NCBI GenBank assembly: GCA_963082975.1
Contig: OY720347.1
Location: 13,312,225 to 13,376,224, forward strand
DNA from: Labia minor
Taxonomy: Eukaryota; Arthropoda; Insecta; Dermaptera; Spongiphoridae
Reading direction: 5' to 3'
Length of the DNA: 64,000 nucleotides
Below are positions 1 to 14,400 of the stretch, piece by piece. Made by a program: the position numbers and the translations under genes. Every line of letters starts with the position of its first letter. Positions within the stretch are counted from its first letter, which is position 1. A model generated the notes under the pieces. The model was not told the DNA's origin, ran no database searches, and saw nothing but the letters and a program-made list of their open reading frames with translations.

Positions 1-125
1 ATAAATATGTAAATAAAATTAATTTGATGTATAAATTTCAATATGCCGAAATTTTTCTATAAAGTTTTCCATTTATGAATTAAATTCATAAATAAACAGT
101 TTTTTCTCAATCATTTTTATATCAA

Positions 126-320
126 TTATTGAAAAAAAAGAAAATTGTTGTTATGATATTTGTTAAAAAGAAATCTCTCGCTCTCTTTGACATTTTCCAT
201 TACAATTCTATCAGGGGTGGCTTTTTCAATGACCCCTTGCTGCTTCCTGTTGGCGCCTATGACGACTAACCAACCAGCAGCATTCATTATCAATAATAAC
301 GCCAAATTCATACAAGTCAT
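126..320 (-). CDS. Possible first exon of a secreted protein
   Basis: A 64-codon minus-strand frame starts with a short polar segment, then a hydrophobic core (about residues 5-22, LALLLIMNAAGWLVVIGA) and a small-residue site before NRKQQG, like a signal peptide. A charged segment follows (about residues 23-50). Base composition here is clearly richer in G and C than the flanks. The last dozen codons look like AT-rich read-through, so a splice donor (for example GTAATG after the codons for PDRI) probably ends the exon earlier. I do not recognise the protein and no partner exon is visible. A chance open frame remains possible. Confidence 0.3.
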   Translation of the reverse strand: MTCMNLALLLIMNAAGWLVVIGANRKQQGVIEKATPDRIVMENVKESERFLFNKYHNNNFLFFQ

Positions 321-372
321 CTCATTTTTAATTAATATTGAAACTATATTTTTTTTTATTATATATTATTAA

Positions 373-3300
373 ACTAGTAATTATCTTAACTGAATAGTAA
401 TATTAATCGACATATATATACACACATATATATATGCCTATCTGAATAGAGCCAGATAAGTAGTATCGTGTGGTGGATCAGGTAAAATGAGGCTAAGGAA
501 GGCCAAAACCATTCCAAAAATATTTTTACAGTATAATTATTCTTATAAGCACAATTCTGCTAACCACTTAAACAAAAATTTAAAATTTACAAATGTACTT
601 ATCTCTCTCCCTAAGAAAAGTTTGATATTTTTTGAAAAGAAATGAAATTTTACCGATAATTAAATAATGATTTAAAATAAATGAATTATGAATTATCCAA
701 ATAATTAATTTTAAACAGTCCGGCCTCAAAAAGTCATTCAATTTTGAAATTTTAAAATAATTATATACTATATATAAATAATTTTATATTAATTACAATA
801 ACCGAGCTAACGAGAGCTGCCATCATGAAATTACACATATTTATGTTGTAGAGTTATTTAAGAAATTTTTTTAGCAAAATTCTTTAAAATTTTTCTATTT
901 TTTTAATCGATTTTGATTTAGTAATCAAAATTTTAAAGACTTTTGCTTTAAAATTTCTTTATTTTTTTTATATATATAAATAAAATCTAAATAAATGTAA
1001 CGAATATACTGTAATATTATATTTTTAAGGAAATCTCTAATTGATTTTAAATTTTATTATATGAACTTTTATCAAATAGAGAAATTTCCAAAATAAAATT
1101 TTTAAAAACAAATTTAGAAAGATATTAATTAGTATTTTTTTATTAGATCTAGAAATTTAAACTAAATTATTTTACAATACTCATTTGTTTAGATATCTTC
1201 AATTTTTAAAACTTCCTTTTCTTGAAATACATATTTGTGTTCATTATCAATTTTATATATTTATACATGTGTATTTATAATTAGCATAGGCAATATAGAA
1301 TAGGAATATTTTTATTTTTAAAACCTAACAATTTGCTCAAAAACGCTTTATTTTTTAAATTTAGAATTTGACTTTTTTATGATAAAGCCTTGGTGGTCCG
1401 TTTGTTAATTTAAAATATGTTAGACCACACGTATGAATAATAAATATATATATTAAGACTTTTCGGCCTTTCATTTTAGAACAATTCTTTATTAATATAA
1501 TTATTCCATTTAAAATATGCCTGAAATTAAATTTTTCTAAAATAAAATAACTCAAATTTATGATATGTGATGTAACTTAAAATATCTTAATTAAAATCCA
1601 TTCAAATCAGGGAATTTGTAATTTTTAAAATTTTTATTGATTAACATTTAAACAAATAAATAAAAATTGTCGATTCCCAAAAATTTAATTAAAAATTGAT
1701 TTTTTTTTTCTAAAAATCCAAAAAAAAAAAAAAATTACAAATTTTCTGATTCTACTTCAAAATTTGTTTTGAATAAAAATATAAAATTTAAAAAAAAATT
1801 GTGATAATTAATTATCAAAAGAAAAAAAAAAAGAAAAAACAAATGCAACCAAGTGCCAATAATAATCAAGCCATCACGTTCTTAAAAATATTTCACATAG
1901 TTAACTAAATAATGTTCCATTTGTATCCTAATATATTCTTGCCCATGTAGGAAATAAATACATTTCTCGAAGTGCTGGTCCACCACATGCTTATTTATAT
2001 TTTTTATGTTTGTTAATCAAATTTATTTTTATTATTTTATTTTATTTTATTTTAATTTTTTTTTTTATTTTATTAATATAATATAATAAAAAATAACTTA
2101 AAGGTATCAAAATTTTAAGTAACATATGTCAATTATATCTAATTTAACAAATTTCAAAATAAAAAAAAATAATAATAAATAATATAATATAGTTAATATC
2201 AAAATATGTTTTGTGTAATTTATTTTTTTAAATTAAAATAAATTTCGGATTGTATCATTAACTACTAGTTTGTTTCATTTATATGTACAAACTTACAATA
2301 TTTTACAAGACCGATACCTATTAAGATATAAAAATAAAAAAAATTGTTAGTTATATAAAAAGAATAAATTATGGAAAAAAAAAATAGAAATTTGCTAATT
2401 GCAACAAGTTGCTATTTTATTAAATTTTGTTTGTATTTTTGTGATGTGATCGAAACAAAATTCTCAATAAATATTTGCAGCTGTTTATTTGAACTTATTT
2501 ATTTATTACCCATTTCTTATATTTATTATATATAGGTATTAATGATTAATTTAAAAAGTAACAATAGTTAAATTTATTAATGAATAAATTTCCAATCCTC
2601 CATCACTTCACTTTCCACTTTCATCCAATTTCTACTATTTATTTTATTTTTTTTTTTTTTAATTTATTATATAATTTAGTTTTATCATATATATTTCACC
2701 TGTTCACCAAAAATTAAATGAATTTATAATAAGAAATAAATTATTAAAAAATTATACAAAAATTTTTTTTTATTTTTTTAAATTTAATTATTTTTAAGCA
2801 ATATATAAAATATTCATTGTATTATATACTACCTCACAGAGGTATTAAAATAGTTTTATATCATAGAAAAATTGAAACACACATTGTGTACTTAAATATT
2901 AATCAATCATATTTATTTATACTTCATAAATTTCTCTTATTTCTTATATAATAGGGATTATTATTAGAATTCCAATGGGATATTGGAATTCTAAGAATAA
3001 TCTGCGAGTAAATAATTTAAAATTTCAATCATCACAGAAGCTCATGGTTGAATACCACTAATATCGAATGCTCATAGAAGAGGGTCAGACAGAAACTGAC
3101 CATTAAAATTACAACATATATATCTATTGCAAAAATTATGCAACAATTTTACACTTTACATTTGGATTAAAAAAATATTTTTTTCAATAGAAATAAGTAT
3201 ATAAAATAATATATATACAATTTTATTTAATTCATGATTAATGAGTTGTTATTGGTGTGGCTCCTAAAATGTTTTACATTTTATATTTCACCAGGAAAAA

Positions 3301-3500
3301 GAAGGAAACCAAATTATTTACATTACAACTATATCATCAAAAATATTAAAACATACCAATTTTAATACAAAATATTCTAATAAATTTCATAAGATAATAC
3401 AGACTTAATTGTTTTTAAATGTATTATTTATGATTAATTATCTGATGATTTTTAGGAATATTTTTAAACATTTATAGGTATATATTTTTTTTTATTAATT
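373..3500. other. AT-rich stretch without recognisable genes
   Basis: About 3.1 kb of A/T runs and short TA tracts. I see no coding exon, RNA gene or bounded mobile element. It lies downstream of the SLC5 stop codon. Confidence 0.5.
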
Positions 3501-3508
3501 ATCTAGAT

Positions 3509-4718
3509 GAGTGAATCTCAACCACTGTTCCGCGAGATTTTCAAAATGGACCGCCAAATTTTACAAATGTAAAGTTCAAATTAAGGAAAAGTACTTAATT
3601 ATTTTATATGTATGTAAAAAAAAAGTAAAATGTTTTTGCGATCAGGCTCTTAAACATTTCCGACTTTTTTTCAATTTTTTTAAATATGTTTCTAAAACAA
3701 AAGGTAACATTTTTTTGCGATCAGACTCTTAAACATTTTCGATTTTTCAATATGGCTCTAAGTCATGGAGGTATATGGAATGGAGGTAACATTCCGTTTG
3801 TTTTTTGTGGTGGGAGGTGGCACCAAAAAAGTAGGGAGATATTTTTGTCTTCTTTTTGGATGTACCAAAAAATTGAATTTTCCATAAGACATAATACATT
3901 TTTGTTTCCAATTTTCTCGTATGTTTGAAAGTTTATCTTAGTTATTTCTTCTTTATTTTATAGTTTAATTAATATATTTAATAATTAGAAATAGTTTTTA
4001 ATAATTTAATTTCTATTTAATATTAAATTATTTTTTAAAAGATTCTAATTGGATTCTAAGACCAGGTTAGGTTTACCCCTGGGTTTAGGTTATAGACAGG
4101 TTATAAATAGTTGTTTTATTTTAGTTTTTAAAAATAATTATCATGGGATGTTCTGTATATGGATGCACGAACCGACGTGGAAATAAAAGTAAAAGACGTC
4201 TAGGCGAAGAAGGCCGGCTATACGTGTAAGCACTGGATGCGTCATACATTAATAAATATATTTTTTGTTTATATTTTATTTTTTGTAATCATTTTTCCAT
4301 TAAACTAATGATAATTTCTTTTTTTAATTGACTAATCATCAGCATAATGAAGAGAATGATTGCCGCAACATTTAATTTTTTTTATACATATATGCATATC
4401 AAAACGGCCTGCAGTTCAAATAAAATAAAATTTAAAGTTTTTTCTTCATGAGGAAATTTTTGCTCACATAATTTTCCACTAAAAAGGCCCGAAATTTGAT
4501 GATATATTAACATTAAGCTCAATGGGAAATATAATGTTTTGGTACATCTAAAATGGCGGCCGTGACGTCAGATTGGCGACAACTTTTGTTCGCAATGTTC
4601 CCTCCCTACCTCCCTGGTAAGTAAATAACTTTTACAATTATCTTTTACTTTGTGTGCCGCCAAATTTTTAAACCGTTAAAAGTGTGCCGCGGTAAAAAAA
4701 AAAGGTTGAGAATCACTG
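3509..4718. mobile_element. Non-autonomous hAT element, 1.2 kb
   Basis: The ends are inverted: left GAGTGAATCTCAACC, right (reversed) CAGTGATTCTCAACC. The element is flanked by 8-bp copies ATCTAGAT (3501-3508) and ATATAGAT (4719-4726), one mismatch apart and both of nnnTAnnn form. Inside are degraded repeats (a motif meaning 'GCGATCAGGCTCTTAAACATTTTC' in two versions near 3640 and 3718) and a THAP-like coding remnant. No intact transposase is present. Confidence 0.6.
4143..4229 (+). pseudogene. THAP-domain-like N-terminal fragment
   Basis: A 28-codon frame begins M-G-C-S-V-Y-G-C-T-N-R-R. This resembles the start of THAP zinc-binding domains (C-x2-4-C followed by N-R), which occur in P-element-type transposases and in domesticated proteins. 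A GTGTAAG sequence just before the stop could be an old splice donor. It lies inside the hAT-ended element at 3509-4718, so it may be captured sequence or a remnant of a different transposon. It is too short for a firm call. Confidence 0.35.
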
Positions 4719-5101
4719 ATATAGATACTTTATATAGATGCTTAAAATTATTTTATTGAATTTATATTTATTTTTTTAAAGAAATTAAATGAAAGTTTTA
4801 AAATGTGATTGTAATTCTCAATTTTCTTATTTTATATTGTGACATAGTGGCTCTGAAATTGGTTTTAGTTAAGAATGCCTTCGTTTATTTGCTTTCTATC
4901 TTCCTCTTTTATTCTTTTTAAATATTAAATGGCTTTATTAGAATCAATGTATATAAAATGTACGAATAATTTTTAAAAAATATAAATAATAATAATGTTT
5001 TTTTGTATTTTTTAAATATTTAATCATTTATATATTATTTTTTTTTAATAATATAGAAATATCACAGAGTAAGCAAGATTTAATACTTTTTTAAGTTGAT
5101 A

Positions 5102-8100
5102 TTAAAGAGCACGACTTTCCGAAATACGAGCCTCAACATCTTCTTCGACGGACAACGGTTGGTGATGATTCGATGTTGAATTATCCAATAGTAATTTCCC
5201 TTCCGGAAAAATATTCTCCTGACATAAACACGGCGGAAATGCGTTATTCCGTCTGCGAGTTCCTTTTTTGGATTTTGAATTTCTGGCACATGGAATTGCA
5301 CTAACTGCTATCCCAACACAAAGAGTTATTGCCGTGGCCAAAATTGAATACCACAAAAACGAAATACGAAAAAGATCAAAAGCTTCTTCTCTGCTAAAAC
5401 AAAAAAAAAAAAAACAGAAAAAAATTAAATTTGAATTAAAAAAAAATTTTTGATGAATAAAAATTTTCATTGAAAAGATATTTATTTCATACCCTTTGAA
5501 AATAAATATATATATCAATTAAATATTATAATTAAAAAAAAATTTTTTCGAAATATCTTAATTATAATAAATTGAATGTTCATAAAAATAATTTAAAATT
5601 GATGTTGTCATTTAATGATTTATGATAATATACTTTAAATCAGTGATTCTTAAAGTGGGCGCTACCCCCCCCCCCCCCCCATCGTGAGTGCTGCAGCGAT
5701 TCAGAGGGCGGTAATGCACACAAGATAAGTTTACTTGTATATTACTTTTCTATTCTGAGACCAATAAATAAATACATAAATTTAATGTTTCTAATTTACA
5801 CCTTTATTTATAATATTTTGCGAATGGTACATTTATCTTTCTGTTTAATTGTTATTAAAATTAAAAAAAAATTAATTTAAAGGGGGCCCTGAGTAAATTT
5901 TTTTCTGGAAAGGGGGCACTTGACCAAATAAACTTGGGAACCACTGCTTTAAATGATTAGGTATATTTATTATTATTATTATCCATAATATCAATCCTTT
6001 TGTATGCTCGAATTTTTAATAAAATAAAAATTATAGAAGTCTATCATAATTAACAAATAATATCTAATAAAATAAAATTTAAATTATATATACTATTCTA
6101 TTTACTTTTCTGGATGGATGACTGACGAGACATTTCCAATAATAGTAATATTTCTACTTGGACAACCAGAATTATCTATCGGTAATTTAGCAGAGACGAT
6201 CAATCCATAGTCAGCCGAGATTTGAGATCCAATAGTTAATCCCCCAACAATGAACACGCCAGCAAGTAATCCGCAACATGCACCCTGGAAAATAATAAAT
6301 TACCATTAGGATAACTGATATTTTATTATTTAAGTTATATATGTGTACATTGGTATATTTAAAAATATATTCCAGTTTTTTAGGTATTATTTTTCATACT
6401 TTCAATAAAAATTTAATTATCCAGAAAAAATATATAAAATTGTTTCAAAACTATTTTGAATATAAATAAAGATGCAACTGTTTTTTTTTAAACTTTAGGA
6501 GAAATAATTTTTTAAATTTTAGGAGAATGAAGAGATTTCAGTTATATAAATAAATTTAGTTTTAAGAGCCGAGGTTTGTTCAAAAGAAAAGATGAATTTT
6601 GAATTATTTCGAAAACTATTTATTTTTTCATCAATATCCATTTTGTCTTCAAAGTAATTCCTTTCAGATATAATGCACTTATGCCAGCACTTCTTCCAAT
6701 CGTCGAAGCACTTCTGAAATGCGCTTTTCGGTATGGCCATCAGCTCGTTCTTCGATTACGACTTTATCTCATCAATTGTGGCAAAGCGCTTTCCTTTCAT
6801 TGGTCTCTTCAGTTTTGGGAATAGGAAAAAGTCGCAGGGAGACAAATCTGGTGAATATGGTCGTTGAGGCATGATTTCGGTGTTGTTTTTAACCAAAAGA
6901 TCTTGAAGAAGCAATGATGTGTGAGCTGGTGCTTTAACCATTGTTTTTCCACAATTACGATCGTTTGAGCCATATTGATTCACGCAAACGTATAACTTGC
7001 TTGTAGTATTCTTAATTAACAGTACGACCTGTTGGCAAGAACTCACGATGCACCACGTCATTGTAATAGAAGAAAACAGTGAGCAAAACCTTCACTTTTG
7101 ATCGAACTTGGCGTGTTTTTTAAAGCGCTTGTACCACTTATTCCATTTTTAACGCAAAATTTAATACAGATTCTTTAAAAAATCGAAGAACAAACCAAAA
7201 CGTAAATAACTTTTTCAGTTGTCAAAAACAAACTACTAATCCAAAATGGCTGATAATGACAACATTTGAGAAACATATGTGTACCAACATAACAAAAAAA
7301 AATTCGATAATCGAATGTACACAGCCTGCGAAAATTCAAAATTCGCTTTTTCTTTTGAACAGACCTCTTATATAAATAATTAGACTCTGGGTTTCTTAAT
7401 TAACTTACAATTGTTGAAACAAATGGAATAAACATTCCCATAATAAAAACAGCAAAAAGTGTTCCAGCAAAGAAACTTGATAATGCTATTGCAATCTAGA
7501 AAACAAAAATATTTTTTTTACTTATGTATCAAATGCTGAGCTAATTATTTAACAAATACAATTGTTTAAGAATTAATAAGTGAATAAAATTTAATAAAAG
7601 AAAGTCAAAAGACATTAAAAATAAATAACTTATTAAAGAATTAATTATTATTAACTAATATATTAAAGAATTTATTATTATTTATTAATTTATTTATTTT
7701 AAACTTTATTCTTTTTTTCTTAATAATATAATAATAAAAGTTAATATGAATTCGAATGAGGTTTGACAGATTGACGACTTTTATTTTATGAGTAAAGAAT
7801 ATAAAAAATAAATCAATAAATGTTGAAAATAGAATAGAAATTTTTCAGTGGTAAATTATTTCAAAAATGAATTTAGAGCAAAATAAATTAGAAAAAATTT
7901 AAACATTATTCTTAAGATTCATAATGTTTAATTTTATCAATAATTAATAGCAAAATTCTATTCTAACAGAATTTTCTAGAGAATTTTAGATTGGAGATTT
8001 ACTAAATTTCATGAAACTTACCGGAACTAATCCTCCCATAAATGGCACTATAAAGACCAGAGCAAAACTCACAAGACCAAAACCTAATGCTAATAATTTT

Positions 8101-8670
8101 ACTAGGTGATTACTAGCTATATTTATTTGCCATCGGCCCAATTCAGTTTGCCATATTGCTGCTAGTGAATTCAATCCAGTTGACACTGTGCTGAAAAAAA
8201 TAAAGAAATTTTATTAAAATTCTCATTTGTTGGATATTTAATTTAATGGGCACTGTTACATATTTATTTATAAAATACTGGGAAGGAAAATTTAGAATGG
8301 TAATCATATTATCTGATCTTGAAAACATAAAAAGTATATTATTTTAATAAAATTACAATCTATCTATAGTACAGATGAATACAACTATTCGCATTCCATC
8401 AAGCAAGGACATATATATATGAAAATAAAATTTGTTTTTATCAATAAAACCTATATTTATTATTAACAAAGAGAGGTTAACAAAAACAAAAACCTATATA
8501 TACGAGGACAGTTCAAAAGAAAAGGTGAATTTTTCAATTTTCGCGGGCTGTGTACATTCGATTATCGAAATTTTTTTGTTATGTTGGTAAACATATGTTT
8601 CTCATATGTTGAAATTATCAGCCATTTTGGATTAGTGGTTTATTATTTATTTATAAAAGTTAGTCACGTC

Positions 8671-8726
<56 letters not shown>

Positions 8727-11401
8727 TTTTAACCCGAAAATAATAAAAAAAATTTATCTATGGGTATATAAATAATTATATTAGTAGAGATGAAAATTTT
8801 AAAAAACTTCTCTTACAAATTAATTAATTGTATATTATTAAACACACTATAAATAATAAAAAAAATTGAAGGATTTATTTATACTTTTTATTTACATCGA
8901 TAAAATTCCTTTCATTGAACTTGCCCTTCAAATTCATTATCCATGAAATAAAATAATAAGTTACATTATCAAGTCAAATTACTTTTAAATAATGCTAAAC
9001 AAAACAACAAAACTTTGCAACTTAAAAACAATTACCTTAGTCCTGCGCTAAATATCCCGGCAACAAACAATCCAGGAAAGCCCGAGTAATCTCCCAGTGT
9101 CTCCATCACATATAAAGGGAAAAGCTGGTCTGGTTTCGCCACTATCTAAAAATATTTAAAGGTCATGCTTAAAGAAAATCTTTATAAAATTATTTATTAA
9201 ATTAAAATAATAATTGTACAACGTTTCGATTGCTTACTCTGCAATCGTTCTCAAGTACCATGCTCTTGCTCCAACTGTTAGCTTGAGTCGGATTTAATTT
9301 AATAAATAATATTTACAAATAATGTGGTCTTTAGATAAAAATAATAATAATAAAAATTTAATAATTATAACAAAAGCCACAAAAATATTAATAAATATAT
9401 TAGTGATAAATTTAACATGTTTTCACAGTGATTCCCAAACTGTGAGCCGCGAAAAAATTTCCTAATACGTGAAATTTTTTGGTTCTAAAAAAAAAGGTAA
9501 GATGATATTGTGGGGAAACTTTTTCGATTATTTTTAAATTTTTTTCAATATGCTTCTAAAAAAAAGGTAAACCGTTTGTCCCGGTTTGGTGTTTTCGAAA
9601 TATGGTCATCCTAATTAAGGGAGTCGCGGATAATTATGGGAAGTTTGGGAACCTCTGTGTTAACATATATATTGTAATAAATAAGCATTTCAAAAGGTGA
9701 ATAGGTCATAAAAATGGTATAAATAAATATTTAAACAAATATTGGCACCGTTAGGTACGTCCATCTAAAACAGTGGTTCTTAACTGGGGGTGCGGGAATG
9801 TATTTTTGAAAGTGCAGGGGAATCCCCTACATAACCATAAAAATTATTAAATATCATTTATTAAATTTAAAACCATTCAAAATGTATTTTTCTAGACTAA
9901 AACATTAAAACACATTTTTCAATGGGGTGAGGAGATATATTTTCAGATTCAAAGGGGTGCGATTCGCTAGAAAGGTTAAGAAACACTGATCTAAATCAAA
10001 TACCTAAAAAGCGAACAGTGTTATTCAAGAAGATCACTTATTGGAATGGAACATAGTGTCATGTATTCAACATTTGCAAGTGCTAATAAATTTGAAAATA
10101 GAAAATGGGTCATATGAGTAGAGGGGGTGAGTTAGTGGAAGAGCAGAGAGCACAAGGGCTGCTTAGATGTAGGTAGTGTTAATTAATTTTATTAATTTTA
10201 AACCCCATTTTTGTTAATAACCCAACCCATACTAAGCTTCCAATATACGACATTTTATTCATTTCATTTAACTAGTTTGATATATTGAATAATTCCTAAA
10301 TATCAAATTATAAGTTAACAATTTAAATTTTACTTAAATTTATGAGATTGCTGCTTGTTCTACTAATATGACAAGCATTTTTTATCATTTTATTTATTAA
10401 AAATCATACCTACACAAAATAAAGATAATCTAAAATTAATATTTAAAATAGTAATAATGAGAAAGTTTTATAGTTATTATAAAATTCATACAGGAAAAAG
10501 TAAAAGGAAATTTATCAAAATATAAAGTAAACTTTTTCTTATCATAATGATCTCTTAACCATTCATTCAAGACACCTGAGAAAATTTTTAGCTAATAAAT
10601 ATTTTAGAAAAGCTTCATTCAAAAGGATTTTCATTTATAACTAAAAATAATATAATAATATTTATTCAATTAAAACATTCAGGGAAAAACGAAAATTCTA
10701 CTTCAAATAGACATAGTTATCAAGTAAAGTAGAAAAGGAAAAAAACCGGAAAGGTTTGTGTTTATACAATGAAATGACCTTCGTATTCTTTTCCTTTCCC
10801 TGTAGGTTTGGCGCCCACGCTTTTATTTTTTACATATGATTAATTGTAAGGAAATCGTGGAGTGTGTGTTGAAATTATTTTCTCCTTTTTAGTGCATTTA
10901 AATAAAAGCGTGTTTTTAAAAAGTTTTTTTTTATATTTTTTTTATTTTAATAATCTACCTGATAATTAAGACAATACTTTTCTTTTGCTGTGAAATAATT
11001 TAAAATAATTACATATTTATTATTATTTTTGATTTTAATATAAAAATTTCACTACAAATAAATAATATATTTTATTCAATATTCTCGATTGTGAAATTCG
11101 AAGATCTCTCAAGAAAAGGAGGGGAAGGAGGAGGAGAACTTAAGTCTTCTCACATTCCTTGGACCAGGATTGTATTATAAGTAAGAAAAATTTAATGTTT
11201 ATATTATATATTATTATAAAAAATAAAGTATGTTAATTGATTGATTTTTATTTGAACTTACACCAGTAACAAGTGGATCACAATTGTAAAAATGTGCTCG
11301 AATCAATAACCCTGCATAGACAGTGAAGGCGACAACAAGCGACCATCCGAGGAGATTGAGCCATATCATTCTAGTAAAAGGAAAAATAAAAATCGTTTTT
11401 A

Positions 11402-11445
<44 letters not shown>

Positions 11446-14400
11446 GGGAGAGAGAAGGTTTCTTTAAATATTTTATTAATTAAATGATAAAGTAGAGAGT
11501 AATCATTTTTTATATGTTTTGTTTGTGAATAACACATTTAAATAAAAAAATAAAAATAAAATAAAATTAATTTTTAAAAAAACTTTTTAAGTTTGAATCT
11601 TTTTGACATAAAATGACGCAATCTTTTCTTATAGAACATGTCCAAAGTCTAATTGCTAGTAAAGATGTTACATCAAAGTTCAAAATATTCCATCTTTCGA
11701 AATCATAGAATTTTTATATTTTATTTAATTTGAAAAATAATATTTTTAAAAATCATTTAAATTTTAAATGTATTAACCTACTTTCTTGCTTGTACAGGAC
11801 TAGGAACTGTCATATAACGTTGAACTTGAAGTTGATTCGCTGAATACATTGTAGTATGTAAAAAACCTGCTCCAAATAAACATGACCAGAAAGTGTAGCG
11901 TTCAGTAGGATCAGTTGACCAACTAGATTTACAAAATATAATTCCCATTAGATTTTTTAACTTTAAATTGGATAATTTAACAAAAAAAAAAACAAACAAA
12001 TATTATATATGATAAAAATGTTAATGATTGGTAAATTTAGTAAGTTAACATAGATATTATATGTACAACTTTTTCCATTTATAATTAAAATACAGCATAT
12101 TCAAATAGAAAAATTTATTTTATTTATTTTGTATACACATACTAAAATTTTATATTATAAATAAAGTTAATTTATTTGAAATCACAAGAAACTACTTCTA
12201 ATTTTTCATTGATTATAATTAGATATTCCTACTTTTAATCAAAATAGATTTGGAAATTTAGTAGAAAAATTAACTTACTTTAACCAATGTTGGGAGGTTC
12301 GATAACTTTGCGTTGTACGATCCAGTACAACGCTGATACCCCCTAAATCAAGAGTACCTTTAATTAAGACAGCACACATGGAAAAGTAAAGTACAATAAC
12401 TTGAAAACAATCCGTGAACACTACGGCTTTAATTCCACCCTACAAAAGATATTTTATATTCTTATATTACCTTATAAAATCAATCAAAAATTAAGTATAT
12501 AAACTTTTCTTTTTTCTTAAATCTACTTACGATTGTGGTATAAAAAATAACAACGATATACATAATAGATACAATCAGTTCTGTATTTAGACCCGTTACT
12601 GAAATAAAAAAATAAAATTTAGATCAGAATTTATAGTAGGTAAGTATATATTATAATTTTAATTCTTATAAAGTATATTATTCCAAAATACAGGGTCATC
12701 GAAAAAGGTGGACGGGATTTCGAAGAATAATAAAAACCGTAATACAAATGGTAGAAGATTTATTTATACATCAAAAGACAGAGAAAATCTTAAACTTTTT
12801 TATGTACTCTCCCCCGTCGCAAGACAGACATCTTAGCCGATAATCATTCTCCCAAGTGTTTTGAAGCATTGCAGGAGTCACAGTTTCACTGGCTTAGTAA
12901 ATTCTTCTATAATTTGGTTCGTTTGTGAAGAATATTCTGTACAATTGTTGTAGCCATACCTAGTTCCAACTTTCTTGATATCTACAGTTCCAGTTTCTTT
13001 AAAGTGATTAAACCAACGAATAATAGCTTTGTCCGTTGTGGTGGATTATGTCTATAACTCAGCATACCACAAAACACACTGCTCTTTCTGCTGTACGGTA
13101 ATCATGGCCTCTCTGAAGTGACTGACCCAGTCGAGCCGCACGGTAATGGTTGCGCACGACAAGATAGCAACTGCACATGCGCCCACTGACTTTGAGTAAA
13201 TGCTACTCAAAATATTTATAATGCTACTCAATCTCTCGTTAATTTCGTGTTGATGACATGTTTATTTATCGAATAGTTGTACAACAAAATTCCGTCCACC
13301 TTTTTCGATGACCCGGTATATTAGATTTTAAATAAAATCGTTTGAACAACTGCCCATAATCTCTTGGTTATATTATTTATTTTGTATATTTATTATATCC
13401 AACGCAAATATAAAAATTAATCTTGAAAACATTTATAGATTCTGACTGTTAATCCAAAGGCATACATATACATAAATTATATATTATTATTCTATATATT
13501 CATATAAGTAAAATTTTCACATTCATTTTAACATACCTACATTCTAACTTGCGTGTCCGCAAAATTTAGCAATTGTTTTTGTGTTTTGTTCACAATTCCT
13601 TGTTCAGCATTTTTTTTTCTTTTTTTATAAAAGAATTTAATTTAAAAACAAAAAGAAAAAATATATACAAATTTCACAAAAAAGTTATTAAAAAGCTTAA
13701 AAACATTTATTGATCCACATTTTTACCGACCGACGATAGTAAGGAAGGTATTGTTTTCACACCAAATTTCACATGTGGAGATTTTTACATATCTCCACGA
13801 ATCATGCATTTTCTTGACAGAAAAAAGTATTTTTAGCATGATGTCTGTCCGTCCGTCCGTCCGTCTGTCCGTATAGATGTGTACAGCCTAAACGGCTGAA
13901 CGGATTTCGATGTAATTTGGTATATTTACTTAATGCATCAGATGAATTGATCAACTTTTGGTGCAAATCCGGAAACCGGATGTGGTAGTATTAGCAATCG
14001 ACGATAGTAAGGAAAGGGTTATTTTCACACCAAATTTCACATGAGGAGATTTTTTACATATCACCACGAATCATGCACTTTGTATTGGTTTTATCCTCGA
14101 GAAAAATCAAATTTATTAGTTTTTTCTTGATTTAAAATTATATGACGTCATCCAGCCATTCATGACGCCACAGCCTGGTCTTGCATATATATTATAAATA
14201 AAATAAAATTAAAAATGTTTATATTTATTATTTATGTATCCATATCTATTTTTATTACATTAATAGATATATTAAAATTATTTGAAATTGTTTCTGTAGC
14301 TGGAAATTAATTTACTTCAAACCGTCGGTCGGTTCGGACCTGGCCACAGGTCAACTTATTTACAAATATTTTGAACATTTTTGTTCAACAACTTTTGCAC

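Noticed and set aside
3511..3928. Two overlapping plus-strand ORFs
   Set aside because: Translations of repeated subterminal hAT sequence without domain features.
5102..5518. 138-codon ORF starting upstream of the last SLC5 exon
   Set aside because: The first third lies in the intron before a good acceptor at 5394; only 5102-5393 is coding.
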